Shown here piece by piece: positions 55,182 to 64,000 of a stretch of DNA of 64,000 nt (positions are counted from its first letter, which is position 1; every line of letters starts with the position of its first letter). This DNA is from Maritimibacter sp. Its GTDB lineage: Bacteria > Pseudomonadota > Alphaproteobacteria > Rhodobacterales > Rhodobacteraceae. The position numbers were made by a program, and so were the translations under genes. The notes beneath the pieces are model-generated. The model ran no database searches and was not told where the DNA came from. It was given only the letters and a program-made list of their open reading frames with translations. The stretch covers positions 1 through 64,000 of the forward strand of contig NZVC01000009.1 of the NCBI GenBank assembly GCA_002701395.1, in the 5' to 3' direction.

Positions 55182-56162
55182 ATGCAACAGGGTTTCGACG
55201 ACATCCCGGAAATCGCGCTGGACTGGCATCGCGCCGGTAAGGGCGCGGTGATTGCCACGGTCGTGCAGACGTGGGGCTCGGCCCCGCGCCCGGTCGGCGC
55301 CATGCTTGCCGTGTCGGGCGAGGGCGAATTGATGGGCTCGGTCTCGGGCGGCTGCGTCGAAGGGGCGGTGGTGGCCGAGGCGTTCGATGCGCTGGACAGC
55401 GGCACCTCGAAGATCCTCGAATTCGGCGTCAGCGATGACGAGGCGTTCGCCGTCGGTCTTGCCTGTGGCGGCCAGATCCGGGTGATGGTGCAGCCCGTGG
55501 GCTCTGACAAGGGCCTGCCCGAGGACGTGCTGGCCGATCTCGTGACCGCGCGCGCGGCCCGCACGCCGATTGCCCATGTCGTCGACACCAACGACTGGTC
55601 CCGCCGCACCGCGACCCCCGCCGAGTTCCCCGACCGCTTCCGCATGGACCGCTCCGGGTTCGAGGAAGACGCAACCACCTTCGTCGCGATCCACAACCCG
55701 CCGCTGCGGATGGCGGTTGTGGGGGCGGTGCATATCTCGCAGCCGTTGCTGCAAATGGCGCGTCTGGCGGGATACGATCCCTTCCTCGTCGACCCGCGCG
55801 AGGCGTTCGCGTCCGAAAGCCGGTTCCCCGACGAAACGATCAGCCACGACTGGCCGGACGAGGCGCTGGCCGCCTACGGGCTGGACGCGCGCACGGCGGT
55901 GGTGACGCTGACCCACGACCCCAAGATCGACGACCCGGCGATCGCGGCGGCGCTGAAATCCGACGTCTTCTATCTTGGCAGCCTCGGCTCGAAGCGGACC
56001 CACGCCAAGCGCGTGGCGCGGCTGGAAGAGGCCGGGTTCACCGCCGACCAGATCGCACGGATTCACGCGCCGGTCGGGCTGGACATCGGGGCGATGTCGC
56101 CCGCCGAGATCGCCATTTCCGTGATGGCCCAGATCACGCAGGTGCTGCGGAAGGGCGCATGA
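55182..56162 (+). CDS. XdhC/CoxF-family molybdenum cofactor insertion protein
   Basis: The 326-residue protein has the XdhC N-terminal motif VVQTWGSAPRPVGAM, SGGCVEGAVV and the C-terminal Rossmann half with VVGAVHISQPLLQMA and FYLGSLGSKRTHAKR. XdhC binds and delivers the sulfurated molybdenum cofactor to xanthine dehydrogenase-type enzymes. The start at 55182 has AGGAGG upstream. It is coupled to the next gene by an ATGA overlap. Confidence 0.92.
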   Translation: MQQGFDDIPEIALDWHRAGKGAVIATVVQTWGSAPRPVGAMLAVSGEGELMGSVSGGCVEGAVVAEAFDALDSGTSKILEFGVSDDEAFAVGLACGGQIRVMVQPVGSDKGLPEDVLADLVTARAARTPIAHVVDTNDWSRRTATPAEFPDRFRMDRSGFEEDATTFVAIHNPPLRMAVVGAVHISQPLLQMARLAGYDPFLVDPREAFASESRFPDETISHDWPDEALAAYGLDARTAVVTLTHDPKIDDPAIAAALKSDVFYLGSLGSKRTHAKRVARLEEAGFTADQIARIHAPVGLDIGAMSPAEIAISVMAQITQVLRKGA

Positions 56163-57154
56163 GGTTCGGTCCTGTTCCTCTGGACGAAGCGGGCGGCGCC
56201 GTTTTGGCGCACTCGCTTCAGCTTGGCGCGAAGAAGCTGCGCAAGGGCCGCGTGCTGGACGCAGACGACATCGACGCCATGCGCGCCGAGGGGCTGACCG
56301 AGGTCATCGTCGCGCGGCTGGACACCGGCGATCTGGCCGAGGACCCGGCAGCCCAACGCATCGCCGACGCGATGGTGCCCGACCCGGACGCGGTGCACCT
56401 GCGGATGACCAAGGCCAGCACGGGCCGGGTGAACTTGTATTCCACCGCCCCCGGCGTGCTGGAACTGGACGTCGCCCGGATCGAGGCCGCGAACCGGATC
56501 GACCCGCTGGTCACCGTCGCCACGCTGCCGCCCTTCGCGCGCTGCGGCGACCGGACGATGGTGGCGACGGTCAAGATCATCTCTTACGGCGTGGCCGAAG
56601 CGTCGGTCGCCGCCGCCGAGGACGCGATCCGCGACGCGATGCGGCTGTGCCCGGTGACCCTGCGCACGGCGACGCTGATCCAGACGGACATCGGCGCCGG
56701 GGCCGGGAAGGGCGAGGACGCGATGCGCACCCGGCTGGAAACGCTGGGGATGGACCTGATCGCGACCCGCACCGTGCCGCACCGCACAGCCCCGCTGGCC
56801 GAGGCGGTGACACAGGCCGAGGGCGATCTTGTCCTGATCCTGACGGCATCGGCCACCTCTGACCCGCACGACGTGGCGCCGGAAGCGGTGCGCGCGGCGG
56901 GCGGAGAGGTCACGCGGTTCGGAATGCCGGTGGACCCGGGCAACCTGCTGTTCCTTGGCGCGCAAGGCGGGCGGCCGGTGATCGGCCTGCCGGGCTGCGC
57001 GCGGTCCCCGGCGCTGAACGGGGCCGACTGGGTGCTGGAACGGGTGGCCTGCGGGCTGGACGTCAGCGACACCGATATCGCCGCGATGGGCGTGGGCGGT
57101 CTGCTGAAGGAAAGTCCGGCGCGCCCGCATCCGCGCGAACGAAAGTCGCGCTAG
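56159..57154 (+). CDS. Molybdopterin-binding domain protein
   Basis: The 331-residue protein contains a MoaB/MogA-like molybdopterin-binding domain in its C-terminal half (LVLILTASATSDPHDVAPEA and GRPVIGLPGCARSP). The N-terminal half has LQLGAKKLRKGRVLDADDI, as in MoeA-like proteins that lack the full MoeA set. It is translationally coupled to xdhC, and so a role in Mo cofactor handling is likely. It is not a full MoeA. Confidence 0.85.
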   Translation: MRFGPVPLDEAGGAVLAHSLQLGAKKLRKGRVLDADDIDAMRAEGLTEVIVARLDTGDLAEDPAAQRIADAMVPDPDAVHLRMTKASTGRVNLYSTAPGVLELDVARIEAANRIDPLVTVATLPPFARCGDRTMVATVKIISYGVAEASVAAAEDAIRDAMRLCPVTLRTATLIQTDIGAGAGKGEDAMRTRLETLGMDLIATRTVPHRTAPLAEAVTQAEGDLVLILTASATSDPHDVAPEAVRAAGGEVTRFGMPVDPGNLLFLGAQGGRPVIGLPGCARSPALNGADWVLERVACGLDVSDTDIAAMGVGGLLKESPARPHPRERKSR

Positions 57155-57224
57155 GGGGCGTTGGTTCCGCCTGTGCGGAACCGGGAAAGACCCGGCGACA
57201 CAAGGCCGCCGGGTCGCAAGACGG

Positions 57225-59078
57225 TTACGGCCAGCAGCTGACCAGAACGGTAACCTTCGCGGCATAGGCGGCAAGATCCTCGCCCGACAGCCGCGCGATC
57301 TCGGTCGAGGCTGCGGGCGACACGCCGTTGTTCGACAGGAACTCCGCGACCGCGGTGCCCGCGGCGGTGAAGGTCACGTCCTCGGGCAGGCGCTTGCCTT
57401 CCGGGTTCTCGGCGGGCAGCAGCATCCCGACGACCGCGCCGGTGCCATCCAGAACCGGACCGCCCGCGTCGCCGGCGCTGGCATCCAGCGCAAGACGGTT
57501 CAGGCCGGGTTCGCCGTTCAGCCCCTGCGCATCGGCGAAGGTTCCATAGGTCAGCGTCGGGGCGCTGAGCAGCCCTTCATAGCTGTAGCCCGACACGGCG
57601 ATTTCCGACTGCAAACGCACCGGGGCGGACTGGAACCGGGCAAAGTCCAGCGGCGCCAGCCGTTCCTGCGGTTGCAGCAGGGCAAGGCCAAGGCCCGTGT
57701 CCTCGGCCACCACGTCAGCGGTGTACACCTCGTCCAGCGAGATCCGGCCACAGCCCGCGACCGCCTCGGTCGTGGTCAGGACCATGCCGCTGTTGTCGAC
57801 GAAGAACCCCGACCGCGAGCTGGTGGGGCGGCGGATCTTCAGGCCCGAGATCAGGTCGACCGACCGGTCCAGCGCGGCGTCGCCGATGGTGTCGGGCAGC
57901 ACCGCGCCCGGAACCGCGCGGAAGCTGTCGCGCATCGCGCGCAGCGCCACGTCGAAACGGCGGTCCTCGCCAGCGGGCCAGATCAGGGTGAACCCCTTAA
58001 GCGCGCCGCCCGTCAGCACCGCGTAGGTGTAGCTTTTGATGCGGTTGTTCTCGCCCGTCAGGGTGAAGCTGTTGGCGGTGCGATTGCGCTCGCCCTCGAC
58101 CGGGACGATTTCAAGCGTCTGCATGATGTCGTACAGGCCAAGCAGCGTCGACTCGGTGCCGGTCTGGCTGATCAGCAGGACGCGGACACCGCTGTCGTTG
58201 ATCGACTCGTAATGCGCGAAGGGCGGCTCGTAGCGGTCGAACTCGACCATCGCCAGCGGCATGGTCATCTCGATCCCCGCCGTCTCGTCCATCCGCAGGC
58301 CAAGGCCCAGCGAGGACAGCACCGACTGGTAGCTGCCGACAAGGCGGTCCCGCTGCATCGTGGTCAGCACGCCGGTGACGGGCAGGCCCTCGGCTTCTTG
58401 CCAAGCGGCCATCGACCGTCGGGTGCCGGGGCCGATCGCGGCGTCGATGGCGCCGGCGTAAAAGCCGAACCATTGCAGCGCGCGCTGCAGTTCCATCTTG
58501 GCCTCGCGGGTCAGCGCGGCCTCGGACTGATAGGCCTGCTGCTGGGTCTCGGTGTCTTCGATGACTTCGGGCTCTGCCACGATCTCGGGCTCGGGTTCCG
58601 CCACGACCTCGGGCTCTGCCTCGGTCACCAGCGGGATCTCGTTGGTCTGTTCCGCCTCGGGCGCTTCTGCCTCGGCCTCTGCTTCAGCTTGGGTCTGGCC
58701 CTGCGCCTGCGTTCCCGTCGGCGTGTCCGTGTCCGTCTGGGTGCCAAGCGCGTTGGCGCCCACCGGATAGAACTGCTGGGTATAGGCGGCAGCCTCGGTC
58801 AGGAAGCTGTCGGGCGGGATGGCACCCTGCGCGCGCAGCTGCGCCAGCGCCTGAATCGCCTGTTCCTCGGTGTAGGGGCCAAGCGCGATCCCGTACCAGC
58901 CGCTGGCCATGCGGAAACCGTTCACCTCGGTCAGGTTCGCGGCATAAGTCCGCGCCGCCTGCGTGGCCGAATTCAGGTCGGGCCGGGCCTCGAGCTGGAT
59001 GAATGTGCCCTGCGCCGCGGCGACGCCGGCCCAGACAATGAAAACAAGTGAATAAAGGGCGGAAAAGGCCTTCTTCAT
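57225..59078 (-). CDS. Peptidoglycan-binding protein with a trypsin-like domain lacking the catalytic triad
   Basis: The 617-residue exported protein has a signal peptide, an SPOR-like N-terminal part (WYGIALGPYTEEQA), an acidic Glu/Ala linker (about 120-185), a PG_binding_1 domain (195-245), a middle domain (280-395) of unknown fold, and a trypsin-like domain from 420. There the His position is Glu438 in LTTTEAVAGC, the Asp position Gly464 in LGLALLQ, and the Ser position Ala538 in GDAGGPVLD. It should be inactive as a protease. A murein-bound scaffold or sensor role is possible. Confidence 0.85.
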   Translation of the reverse strand: MKKAFSALYSLVFIVWAGVAAAQGTFIQLEARPDLNSATQAARTYAANLTEVNGFRMASGWYGIALGPYTEEQAIQALAQLRAQGAIPPDSFLTEAAAYTQQFYPVGANALGTQTDTDTPTGTQAQGQTQAEAEAEAEAPEAEQTNEIPLVTEAEPEVVAEPEPEIVAEPEVIEDTETQQQAYQSEAALTREAKMELQRALQWFGFYAGAIDAAIGPGTRRSMAAWQEAEGLPVTGVLTTMQRDRLVGSYQSVLSSLGLGLRMDETAGIEMTMPLAMVEFDRYEPPFAHYESINDSGVRVLLISQTGTESTLLGLYDIMQTLEIVPVEGERNRTANSFTLTGENNRIKSYTYAVLTGGALKGFTLIWPAGEDRRFDVALRAMRDSFRAVPGAVLPDTIGDAALDRSVDLISGLKIRRPTSSRSGFFVDNSGMVLTTTEAVAGCGRISLDEVYTADVVAEDTGLGLALLQPQERLAPLDFARFQSAPVRLQSEIAVSGYSYEGLLSAPTLTYGTFADAQGLNGEPGLNRLALDASAGDAGGPVLDGTGAVVGMLLPAENPEGKRLPEDVTFTAAGTAVAEFLSNNGVSPAASTEIARLSGEDLAAYAAKVTVLVSCWP

Positions 59079-59237
59079 CGGTACGATTTCCCCTGAACGC
59101 TAGGCACGGTATTTTGATCCCATCCTTTCAAAGCGGGAACGGTCCGAAGGTCAACAACCCGTTGCGAAGGTTGATTGACCCTATCCATCCTGTTGCCTAT
59201 TCAGAACGCGATTTTCACGAACACGTCAGGACGGACG

Positions 59238-60170
59238 ATGGGCGACGCGCCGAAGAGTTTCCAGGAGATCATCCTGCGGCTCCAGAGCTACTGGGCCAAG
59301 GCCGGCTGTGCTGTGCTGCAGCCCTATGACATGGAGGTCGGCGCAGGCACCTTCCATCCCGCGACGACGCTGCGCAGCCTCGGCACCCGGCCGTGGGCGG
59401 CGGCCTATGTCCAGCCCTCGCGCCGACCGACCGACGGCCGCTATGGCGAGAACCCGAACCGGCTGCAGCACTATTACCAGTATCAGGTCATCATCAAACC
59501 GTCGCCGCCGGACCTTCAGGCCTTGTATCTTGGGTCGTTGGAAGCGATCGGCATCGACATGTCGCTGCACGACATCCGCTTCGTCGAGGACGACTGGGAA
59601 AGCCCGACGCTGGGCGCGTGGGGCCTTGGCTGGGAAGTCTGGTGCGACGGCATGGAAGTGTCGCAGTTCACCTATTTCCAGCAGGTCGGCGGCCACGACT
59701 GCCACCCTGTCTCGGGCGAACTGACCTATGGGCTGGAGCGGCTGGCGATGTACGTTCTGGGCATCGACCACGTGATGGAGATGCCGTTCAACGATCCGCA
59801 AACGCCGATCGCGCTGACCTATGGCGACGTGTTCAAGCAGACCGAAGAAGAATATTCGCGGTTCAATTTCGACACGGCGAATACCGACATCCTGCTGAAA
59901 CAGTTCGAAGAGGCCGAAGCTGAATGTGCCCGGATCCTGAACGAACCGGTGATGGACCCGAAAACCGGCAAGCGCATCATCATGGTGCACCCGGCCTATG
60001 ACTTCTGCATCAAGGCCTCGCACCTGTTCAACCTGCTGGACGCGCGGGGCGTGATCTCGGTCACGGAACGGCAGGCCTATATCGGCCGCGTCCGGGCGCT
60101 GGCCAAGCAATGTGCCGACGCTTTCGTGCAGACGGGGTCCGGCGGCTACGTGGCCGAAGATGCGGCCTGA
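59238..60170 (+). CDS. glyQ: Glycyl-tRNA synthetase alpha subunit
   Basis: The 310-residue catalytic subunit of the heterotetrameric (alpha2beta2) enzyme has [58 protein letters not shown] and [20 protein letters not shown]. The start MGDAPKSF at 59238 is the family start. It overlaps the following small gene by 11 bases, and the beta subunit gene is at the right edge of the window. Confidence 0.97.
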   Translation: MGDAPKSFQEIILRLQSYWAKAGCAVLQPYDMEVGAGTFHPATTLRSLGTRPWAAAYVQPSRRPTDGRYGENPNRLQHYYQYQVIIKPSPPDLQALYLGSLEAIGIDMSLHDIRFVEDDWESPTLGAWGLGWEVWCDGMEVSQFTYFQQVGGHDCHPVSGELTYGLERLAMYVLGIDHVMEMPFNDPQTPIALTYGDVFKQTEEEYSRFNFDTANTDILLKQFEEAEAECARILNEPVMDPKTGKRIIMVHPAYDFCIKASHLFNLLDARGVISVTERQAYIGRVRALAKQCADAFVQTGSGGYVAEDAA

Positions 60171-60627
60171 GGGCAGCGTCGAATACCTGACCCGCTCGGC
60201 GCCGCAATACGGTGTCGGGTGCCGGGGCCAGTCGAACCTGCAAGGGGCCGACACCTCGATCTACGCCGCCCGCTGCACCGGCGTGTCCGACGGCTTCTTC
60301 GGCGGCGGGGCGGACACCTTGTCCGGCCTGACCACGCATGTCGTCTTGTTCGACCGGGCAACCCTGTCGGGCCGCCGCGCGGGCCTTGGACCGTTTGCCA
60401 AGCTTTACCTCGAAGGGGACCGCCCGGAATGGGCGGTGCTGTTCCTGCCAGTCTCGGGCGGGTTCATCGACCGGGTCTTCGGCCACGCGCTGAAGATCCA
60501 GATGGTGTTCGACAAGGGCTGGGACGCGTTCTCGGGAGGGGCACAGATCGACGAGCAGGGCGACAGCTATCTGTTCGCCGAGGCGCTGCGCTATGTCGTT
60601 GCGGTGGACTCCCCGCGCGAGGCCTAA
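60160..60627 (+). CDS. Hypothetical protein coupled to glyQ
   Basis: The 155-residue protein contains [23 protein letters not shown], split by a short loop, and [22 protein letters not shown], plus [21 protein letters not shown]. There is no signal peptide or membrane segment. I do not recognise the family. The ATG lies within the end of glyQ, so it is co-translated with it. It ends three bases before the stop of the opposite-strand GT2 gene. Confidence 0.72.
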   Translation: MRPEGSVEYLTRSAPQYGVGCRGQSNLQGADTSIYAARCTGVSDGFFGGGADTLSGLTTHVVLFDRATLSGRRAGLGPFAKLYLEGDRPEWAVLFLPVSGGFIDRVFGHALKIQMVFDKGWDAFSGGAQIDEQGDSYLFAEALRYVVAVDSPREA

Positions 60628-60630
60628 TCG

Positions 60631-61464
60631 TTAACGCGGGTCGGGGCCGGGAAAGATCCCGTGTTCGGTCCACGTCTTGCCCGTGCTGCGCGCGGCGCCG
60701 ATCATCTCGCGCTGGCGGCGGATCGCCTCGGCATCGCGATAGCCGCGCGGGTGATCCAGATGCACGGCGGGCGCGGTGAACCGCAGGCGCCGTCCTTTGA
60801 CGCCGCTGTTCGACAGACGGATGCCGAATTCCTTGTCGCCGCCGCCGTAGGCCATCGTCTCGTCAAAGCCGTTCACCGACAGGATCGCATCCCGCAAGGC
60901 CGAGGCGTTGGACCCCATCCACGTGATCCGGATCGGGTACAGCGCATCCAGCGCCGACTGGACGGGCAGGGGGAACGGCATCGACTTCAGCCACGTCGTC
61001 GTGCGGTCGAACGTGCCGCGCGCCTTCAGCCAGTCCTGTTGGAACACCCGCCCGGTGGCCACGTCGCCCTCGGTCACGTTCTTCGTCGCGGCGTCGGTCA
61101 GCCGGATCAGGCTGCCGCTGCAAAACCGGTCCGGCCGTACCATTTGCCGGTGGCGCGCGACGAAGCCCGGCGCCAGCAGGCAGTCGCCGTCGGTATAGAT
61201 CAGGTGATCGGCATCCGAGCTTTCGGTCGCCCGGTTCAGGATCACGTTCTTCCGAAACCCGTCGTCCGCGTGCCAGACATGGCGCACCGGGATCTTCGGG
61301 TGCGCGGTGCGGAACGCCTCGATCACCCGCAACGTCTCGGGGCCGGACCCGTCGTCGGCGATGGCGATGCTGTCGGGCCGGACATCCTGCCCAAGGATGC
61401 CGGTCAGCGTCAGGTGCAGGAACCTTGGCGCGTTATAGGTAGAGATGATGATCTCGGTCCGCAT
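60631..61464 (-). CDS. Family 2 glycosyltransferase
   Basis: The 277-residue enzyme has the GT-A opening IIISTYNAPRFLHLTLTGIL, the DxD motif YTDGDCLLAPGF, and a C-terminal half with GFDETMAYGGGDKEFGIRL, as in galactosyltransferase-like C domains. It would transfer a sugar from a nucleotide donor to a surface glycan. It is the only minus-strand gene inside the glyQ-glyS interval. Its acceptor is unknown. Confidence 0.88.
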   Translation of the reverse strand: MRTEIIISTYNAPRFLHLTLTGILGQDVRPDSIAIADDGSGPETLRVIEAFRTAHPKIPVRHVWHADDGFRKNVILNRATESSDADHLIYTDGDCLLAPGFVARHRQMVRPDRFCSGSLIRLTDAATKNVTEGDVATGRVFQQDWLKARGTFDRTTTWLKSMPFPLPVQSALDALYPIRITWMGSNASALRDAILSVNGFDETMAYGGGDKEFGIRLSNSGVKGRRLRFTAPAVHLDHPRGYRDAEAIRRQREMIGAARSTGKTWTEHGIFPGPDPR

Positions 61465-61609
61465 GGGGCGGAAATGGCACGTTTGCGGGCGGCCGACAAT
61501 CGGGAATGGCGTGGGCCGCGAAGCGGCGCGACGCCCGCGTTTGTTGCCGAAGACGCTTGCAAGCCGCCCCCGTTCGGTCTACCCGACAACCCCGTCCGGA
61601 GGCCTATTC

Positions 61610-62080
61610 ATGAACGGAAAACTGGTAGGAGGCGTGATCGTGCTCGCTGCGCTCGTGACCGGCATCTCGATCTATTATCTGCAGGTCTATGCCTTCTATG
61701 TGCAACTCGATCCCGCCGAGGTCGAGATCCGCATGACCGGCATCGCCAGCGAGGAACCCGAACCGATCCTGACCGACGCGCTGCAGGCGATCGACGGCGA
61801 CAGTTCCCCGATCCGGTTCCGCGCCTGTTTCGAAACCGGGCGGTCCATCGCCGGGCTGACGGAACAGTTCGTGATCTACGACGCCGCCGACCCTCTGAAC
61901 GCGCCCGAATGGTTCGACTGCTTCGACGCCCGCGAGATCGGCGAGGCGCTGGCCGCAGGCGACGCCATCGCCTTTCTGGGCGAGAAGAACATACACGACG
62001 GGGTTGACCGCGTGGTCGCCGTCTTCGATGACGGGCGCGCCTACGCGTGGCACCAGCTGAACGAGACATACCAGGACTGA
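61610..62080 (+). CDS. DUF6446-like membrane-anchored protein
   Basis: The 156-residue protein has an N-terminal helix (KLVGGVIVLAALVTGISIYYL) and a periplasmic domain with FRACFETGRSI and APEWFDCFDAREIGEALAAG. Proteins of this type, as I recall named DUF6446, lie beside glyS in many Rhodobacterales; I am only moderately sure of the name. It ends one base before glyS, so the two are coupled. Confidence 0.75.
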   Translation: MNGKLVGGVIVLAALVTGISIYYLQVYAFYVQLDPAEVEIRMTGIASEEPEPILTDALQAIDGDSSPIRFRACFETGRSIAGLTEQFVIYDAADPLNAPEWFDCFDAREIGEALAAGDAIAFLGEKNIHDGVDRVVAVFDDGRAYAWHQLNETYQD

Positions 62081-62081
62081 C

Positions 62082-64000
62082 ATGCCCGACCTTCTGATAG
62101 AGCTGTTCTCGGAAGAGATCCCCGCCCGGATGCAGACGCGCGCCGCGCAGGACCTGAAGCGTCTTGTCACCGACGGCATGGTCGAGGCCGGCCTGACCTA
62201 TGCCCACGCGGGCGCCTTTTCGACCCCGCGCCGTCTGGTGCTGACGGTCGAGGGCCTGCTGGCCGAAAGCCCCACCACCCGCGAGGAACGCAAGGGCCCG
62301 CGCACCGACGCGCCGGAAAAGGCACTGGAAGGCTTCCTGCGCTCGACCGGACTGACGAAGGATCAGCTTGAAGCGCGCGACGACAAGAAGGGGCAGGTCT
62401 ACTTTGCCGTGATCGAACGCCCCGGCCGCCCGGCGGCCGAGATCGTCGCCGAGGTTCTGGAAAACGCGATCCGCAACTTCCCGTGGCCCAAGTCGATGCG
62501 CTGGGGCGCGGGCAGCCTGCGCTGGGTGCGTCCGCTGCATTCGATCCTGTGCCTGATGTCGGACGAAGCCGGCGCCACCGTCGTTCCGATGGACGTCGAC
62601 GGCATCAAGGCGGGCGACACGACCGAAGGCCACCGCTTCATGGGGGCGGGCCGTTTTTCGGTAACGTCGTTCGAGGATTACGAGGTGAAGCTCAAGCGCG
62701 CCAAGGTGATCCTGCGCGCCGAAGAGCGCGCCGACCACATCTGGACCGACGCCCACAACGCCGCCTTCGCGCGGGGCCTTGAGGTTGTCGAGGACAAGGG
62801 CCTGCTGGCCGAGGTCGCAGGGCTGGTCGAATGGCCGGTCGTGCTGATGGGCGACATCGGCGAAGACTTCCTTGGCCTGCCGCCCGAGGTGCTTCAGACC
62901 TCGATGAAGGAACACCAGAAGTTCTTCTCGGTCCGCAACCCCAAGACCGGACGGATCGAGAAGTTCGTCACCGTCGCGAACATCGAGACCGCCGACGAAG
63001 GCGCCACGATCCTTGCGGGCAACCAGAAGGTTCTGGCCGCCCGCCTGTCGGACGCCAAGTTCTTCTGGGAAAACGACCTGCGCACCGTCGAACGGCAGGG
63101 GATGACCGGGCTGGCCGAAGGGCTGTCCGCCGTCACCTTCCACGCGCAATTGGGCACCGTGGGCGACAAGGTGGGCCGCGTCGCCGCGCTGGCGTCCGAG
63201 ATCGCGCCGATGGTCGGCGCCTCTCCGGACCTCGCGGACGAGGCGGCGCGCATCTGCAAGGCCGACCTCGTGTCCGAAATGGTCTACGAGTTTCCCGAGC
63301 TTCAGGGCATCATGGGCCGCTACTATGCCGCCCACGCCGGTCTGCCCGACACCGTCGCCGAAGCCTGTGAAATGCACTACAAGCCGCTTGGCCCCTCGGA
63401 CGAGGTGCCCACGGGCCCCGTGTCCATCGCCGTGGCGCTGGCCGACAAGATCGACACGCTGACCGGCTTCTGGGCCATCGACGAAAAGCCCACCGGGTCC
63501 AAGGACCCCTACGCCCTGCGCCGCGCCGCGCTGGGGGTGATCCGTCTGGTGCTGACGAACCAGCTGCGCCTGAACCTGACCGAGGTGTTCGCCAAGGGTT
63601 ACCCGGGCGCGGACGCTGCCGACCTGCTGTCCTTCTTCCACGACCGCCTGAAGGTCCACCTGCGCGACGAGGGCATTCCGCACGACGTGATCGACGCCTG
63701 CCTTGCAATGGACGGCACCGACGACCTTGCGCTGCTGGTCAACCGCGCCACCGCGCTGGCGGGCTTCATGAAGACCGAGGACGGGGCGAACCTTGTCGCG
63801 GGCTTCAAGCGCGCCAACAACATCCTCAGTCAGGCCGAAGAGAAGGACGGCGTCGAATACAGCTTCGGCGCCGACGTGAAATTCGCCGACGATCCGGCCG
63901 AAAAGGCGCTGTTCGCCGCGCTGGACGACGCCGACAAGCGGATCAAGCCCGCGATGCAGTCCGAGGATTTCGAAACCGCGATGGCCGCGATGGCCCAGTT
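62082..64000 (+). CDS. glyS: Glycyl-tRNA synthetase beta subunit, 5' part (3' end outside window)
   Basis: The frame runs from ATG 62082 to the window edge with no stop (639 codons seen; the full protein is normally near 690-750). Motifs are MPDLLIELFSEEIPARMQ, FSTPRRLVLTVEGL, GPVSIAVALADKIDTLTGFW and AVTFHAQLGTVGDKVGRVAA. The beta subunit binds and positions tRNA-Gly and edits. It is the partner of glyQ at 59238. Confidence 0.97.
   Translation, partial: MPDLLIELFSEEIPARMQTRAAQDLKRLVTDGMVEAGLTYAHAGAFSTPRRLVLTVEGLLAESPTTREERKGPRTDAPEKALEGFLRSTGLTKDQLEARDDKKGQVYFAVIERPGRPAAEIVAEVLENAIRNFPWPKSMRWGAGSLRWVRPLHSILCLMSDEAGATVVPMDVDGIKAGDTTEGHRFMGAGRFSVTSFEDYEVKLKRAKVILRAEERADHIWTDAHNAAFARGLEVVEDKGLLAEVAGLVEWPVVLMGDIGEDFLGLPPEVLQTSMKEHQKFFSVRNPKTGRIEKFVTVANIETADEGATILAGNQKVLAARLSDAKFFWENDLRTVERQGMTGLAEGLSAVTFHAQLGTVGDKVGRVAALASEIAPMVGASPDLADEAARICKADLVSEMVYEFPELQGIMGRYYAAHAGLPDTVAEACEMHYKPLGPSDEVPTGPVSIAVALADKIDTLTGFWAIDEKPTGSKDPYALRRAALGVIRLVLTNQLRLNLTEVFAKGYPGADAADLLSFFHDRLKVHLRDEGIPHDVIDACLAMDGTDDLALLVNRATALAGFMKTEDGANLVAGFKRANNILSQAEEKDGVEYSFGADVKFADDPAEKALFAALDDADKRIKPAMQSEDFETAMAAMAQ

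Overview
The window is high-GC and densely coded, and reads as a chromosomal segment of an alphaproteobacterium of the Rhodobacterales (Roseobacter/Rhodobacter type). The signs are a B12-dependent class II ribonucleotide reductase, a Hint-domain protein, an AbrB-type permease, the alphaproteobacterial LexA site GTTC-N7-GTTC, and a dispersed extragenic element that I recall as common in this family. Both ends cut genes: the 3' part of uvrA at the left and the 5' part of glyS at the right. No insertion sequence, prophage, CRISPR array or rRNA operon is visible. The one RNA gene I can support is tRNA-Pro(TGG).

Layout. 0-2.8 kb: end of uvrA and small secreted proteins, two of them a recent tandem duplication. 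2.8-8.1 kb: an RND efflux pump and its adaptor, the latter with a very long repeat-built hairpin. 8.5-12.2 kb: the yfgM-like/bamB/der block of outer-membrane and ribosome assembly. 12.3-14.4 kb: two tandem fatty-acid desaturases. 14.5-22.4 kb: a TspO-like membrane protein and serS on the minus strand, then yajC-secD-secF, a TauE-type permease, an Mth938-like protein and ccmAB without ccmC. 22.6-28.2 kb: tRNA-Pro, a 683-base gene-free leader with DnaA- and NrdR-like sites, nrdJ, and an atypical methyltransferase. 28.5-32.8 kb: fasciclin and Hint proteins, serine dehydratase, cupin, DUF4287 and DUF454 genes. 32.9-39.3 kb: rpiA-gor-hflK-hflC-DUF2065-GNAT, pyrE and a membrane protein. 39.6-43.6 kb: a Do-type protease, a K+-channel-like protein with a zinc ribbon, a lipoprotein, an isolated DnaE2 OB-fold under an SOS promoter, and a ferredoxin. 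43.6-48.6 kb: VCBS protein, purD, PfpI, xseA, GNAT. 48.8-57.2 kb: methyltransferase, AbrB permease, and the coxD/coxE-type ATPase and VWA pair, an acidic OmpA protein, xdhC and a molybdopterin-binding protein. 57.2-64 kb: a trypsin-fold protein that has lost its catalytic triad, glyQ, small proteins, an antisense GT2, and glyS.

Most genes are housekeeping. The observations most worth pursuing are: (1) a five-copy extragenic element whose central stem changes sequence but keeps pairing; (2) a 126-residue ORF that is only the C-terminal OB-fold of the error-prone polymerase DnaE2, placed so that a LexA-covered promoter would make a leaderless message; (3) the dead trypsin-like protein; (4) the 14-residue-repeat hairpin in the efflux adaptor; (5) Mo-hydroxylase maturation genes with no hydroxylase beside them. 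All functional calls come from reading the sequence. No database search or folding calculation was run.
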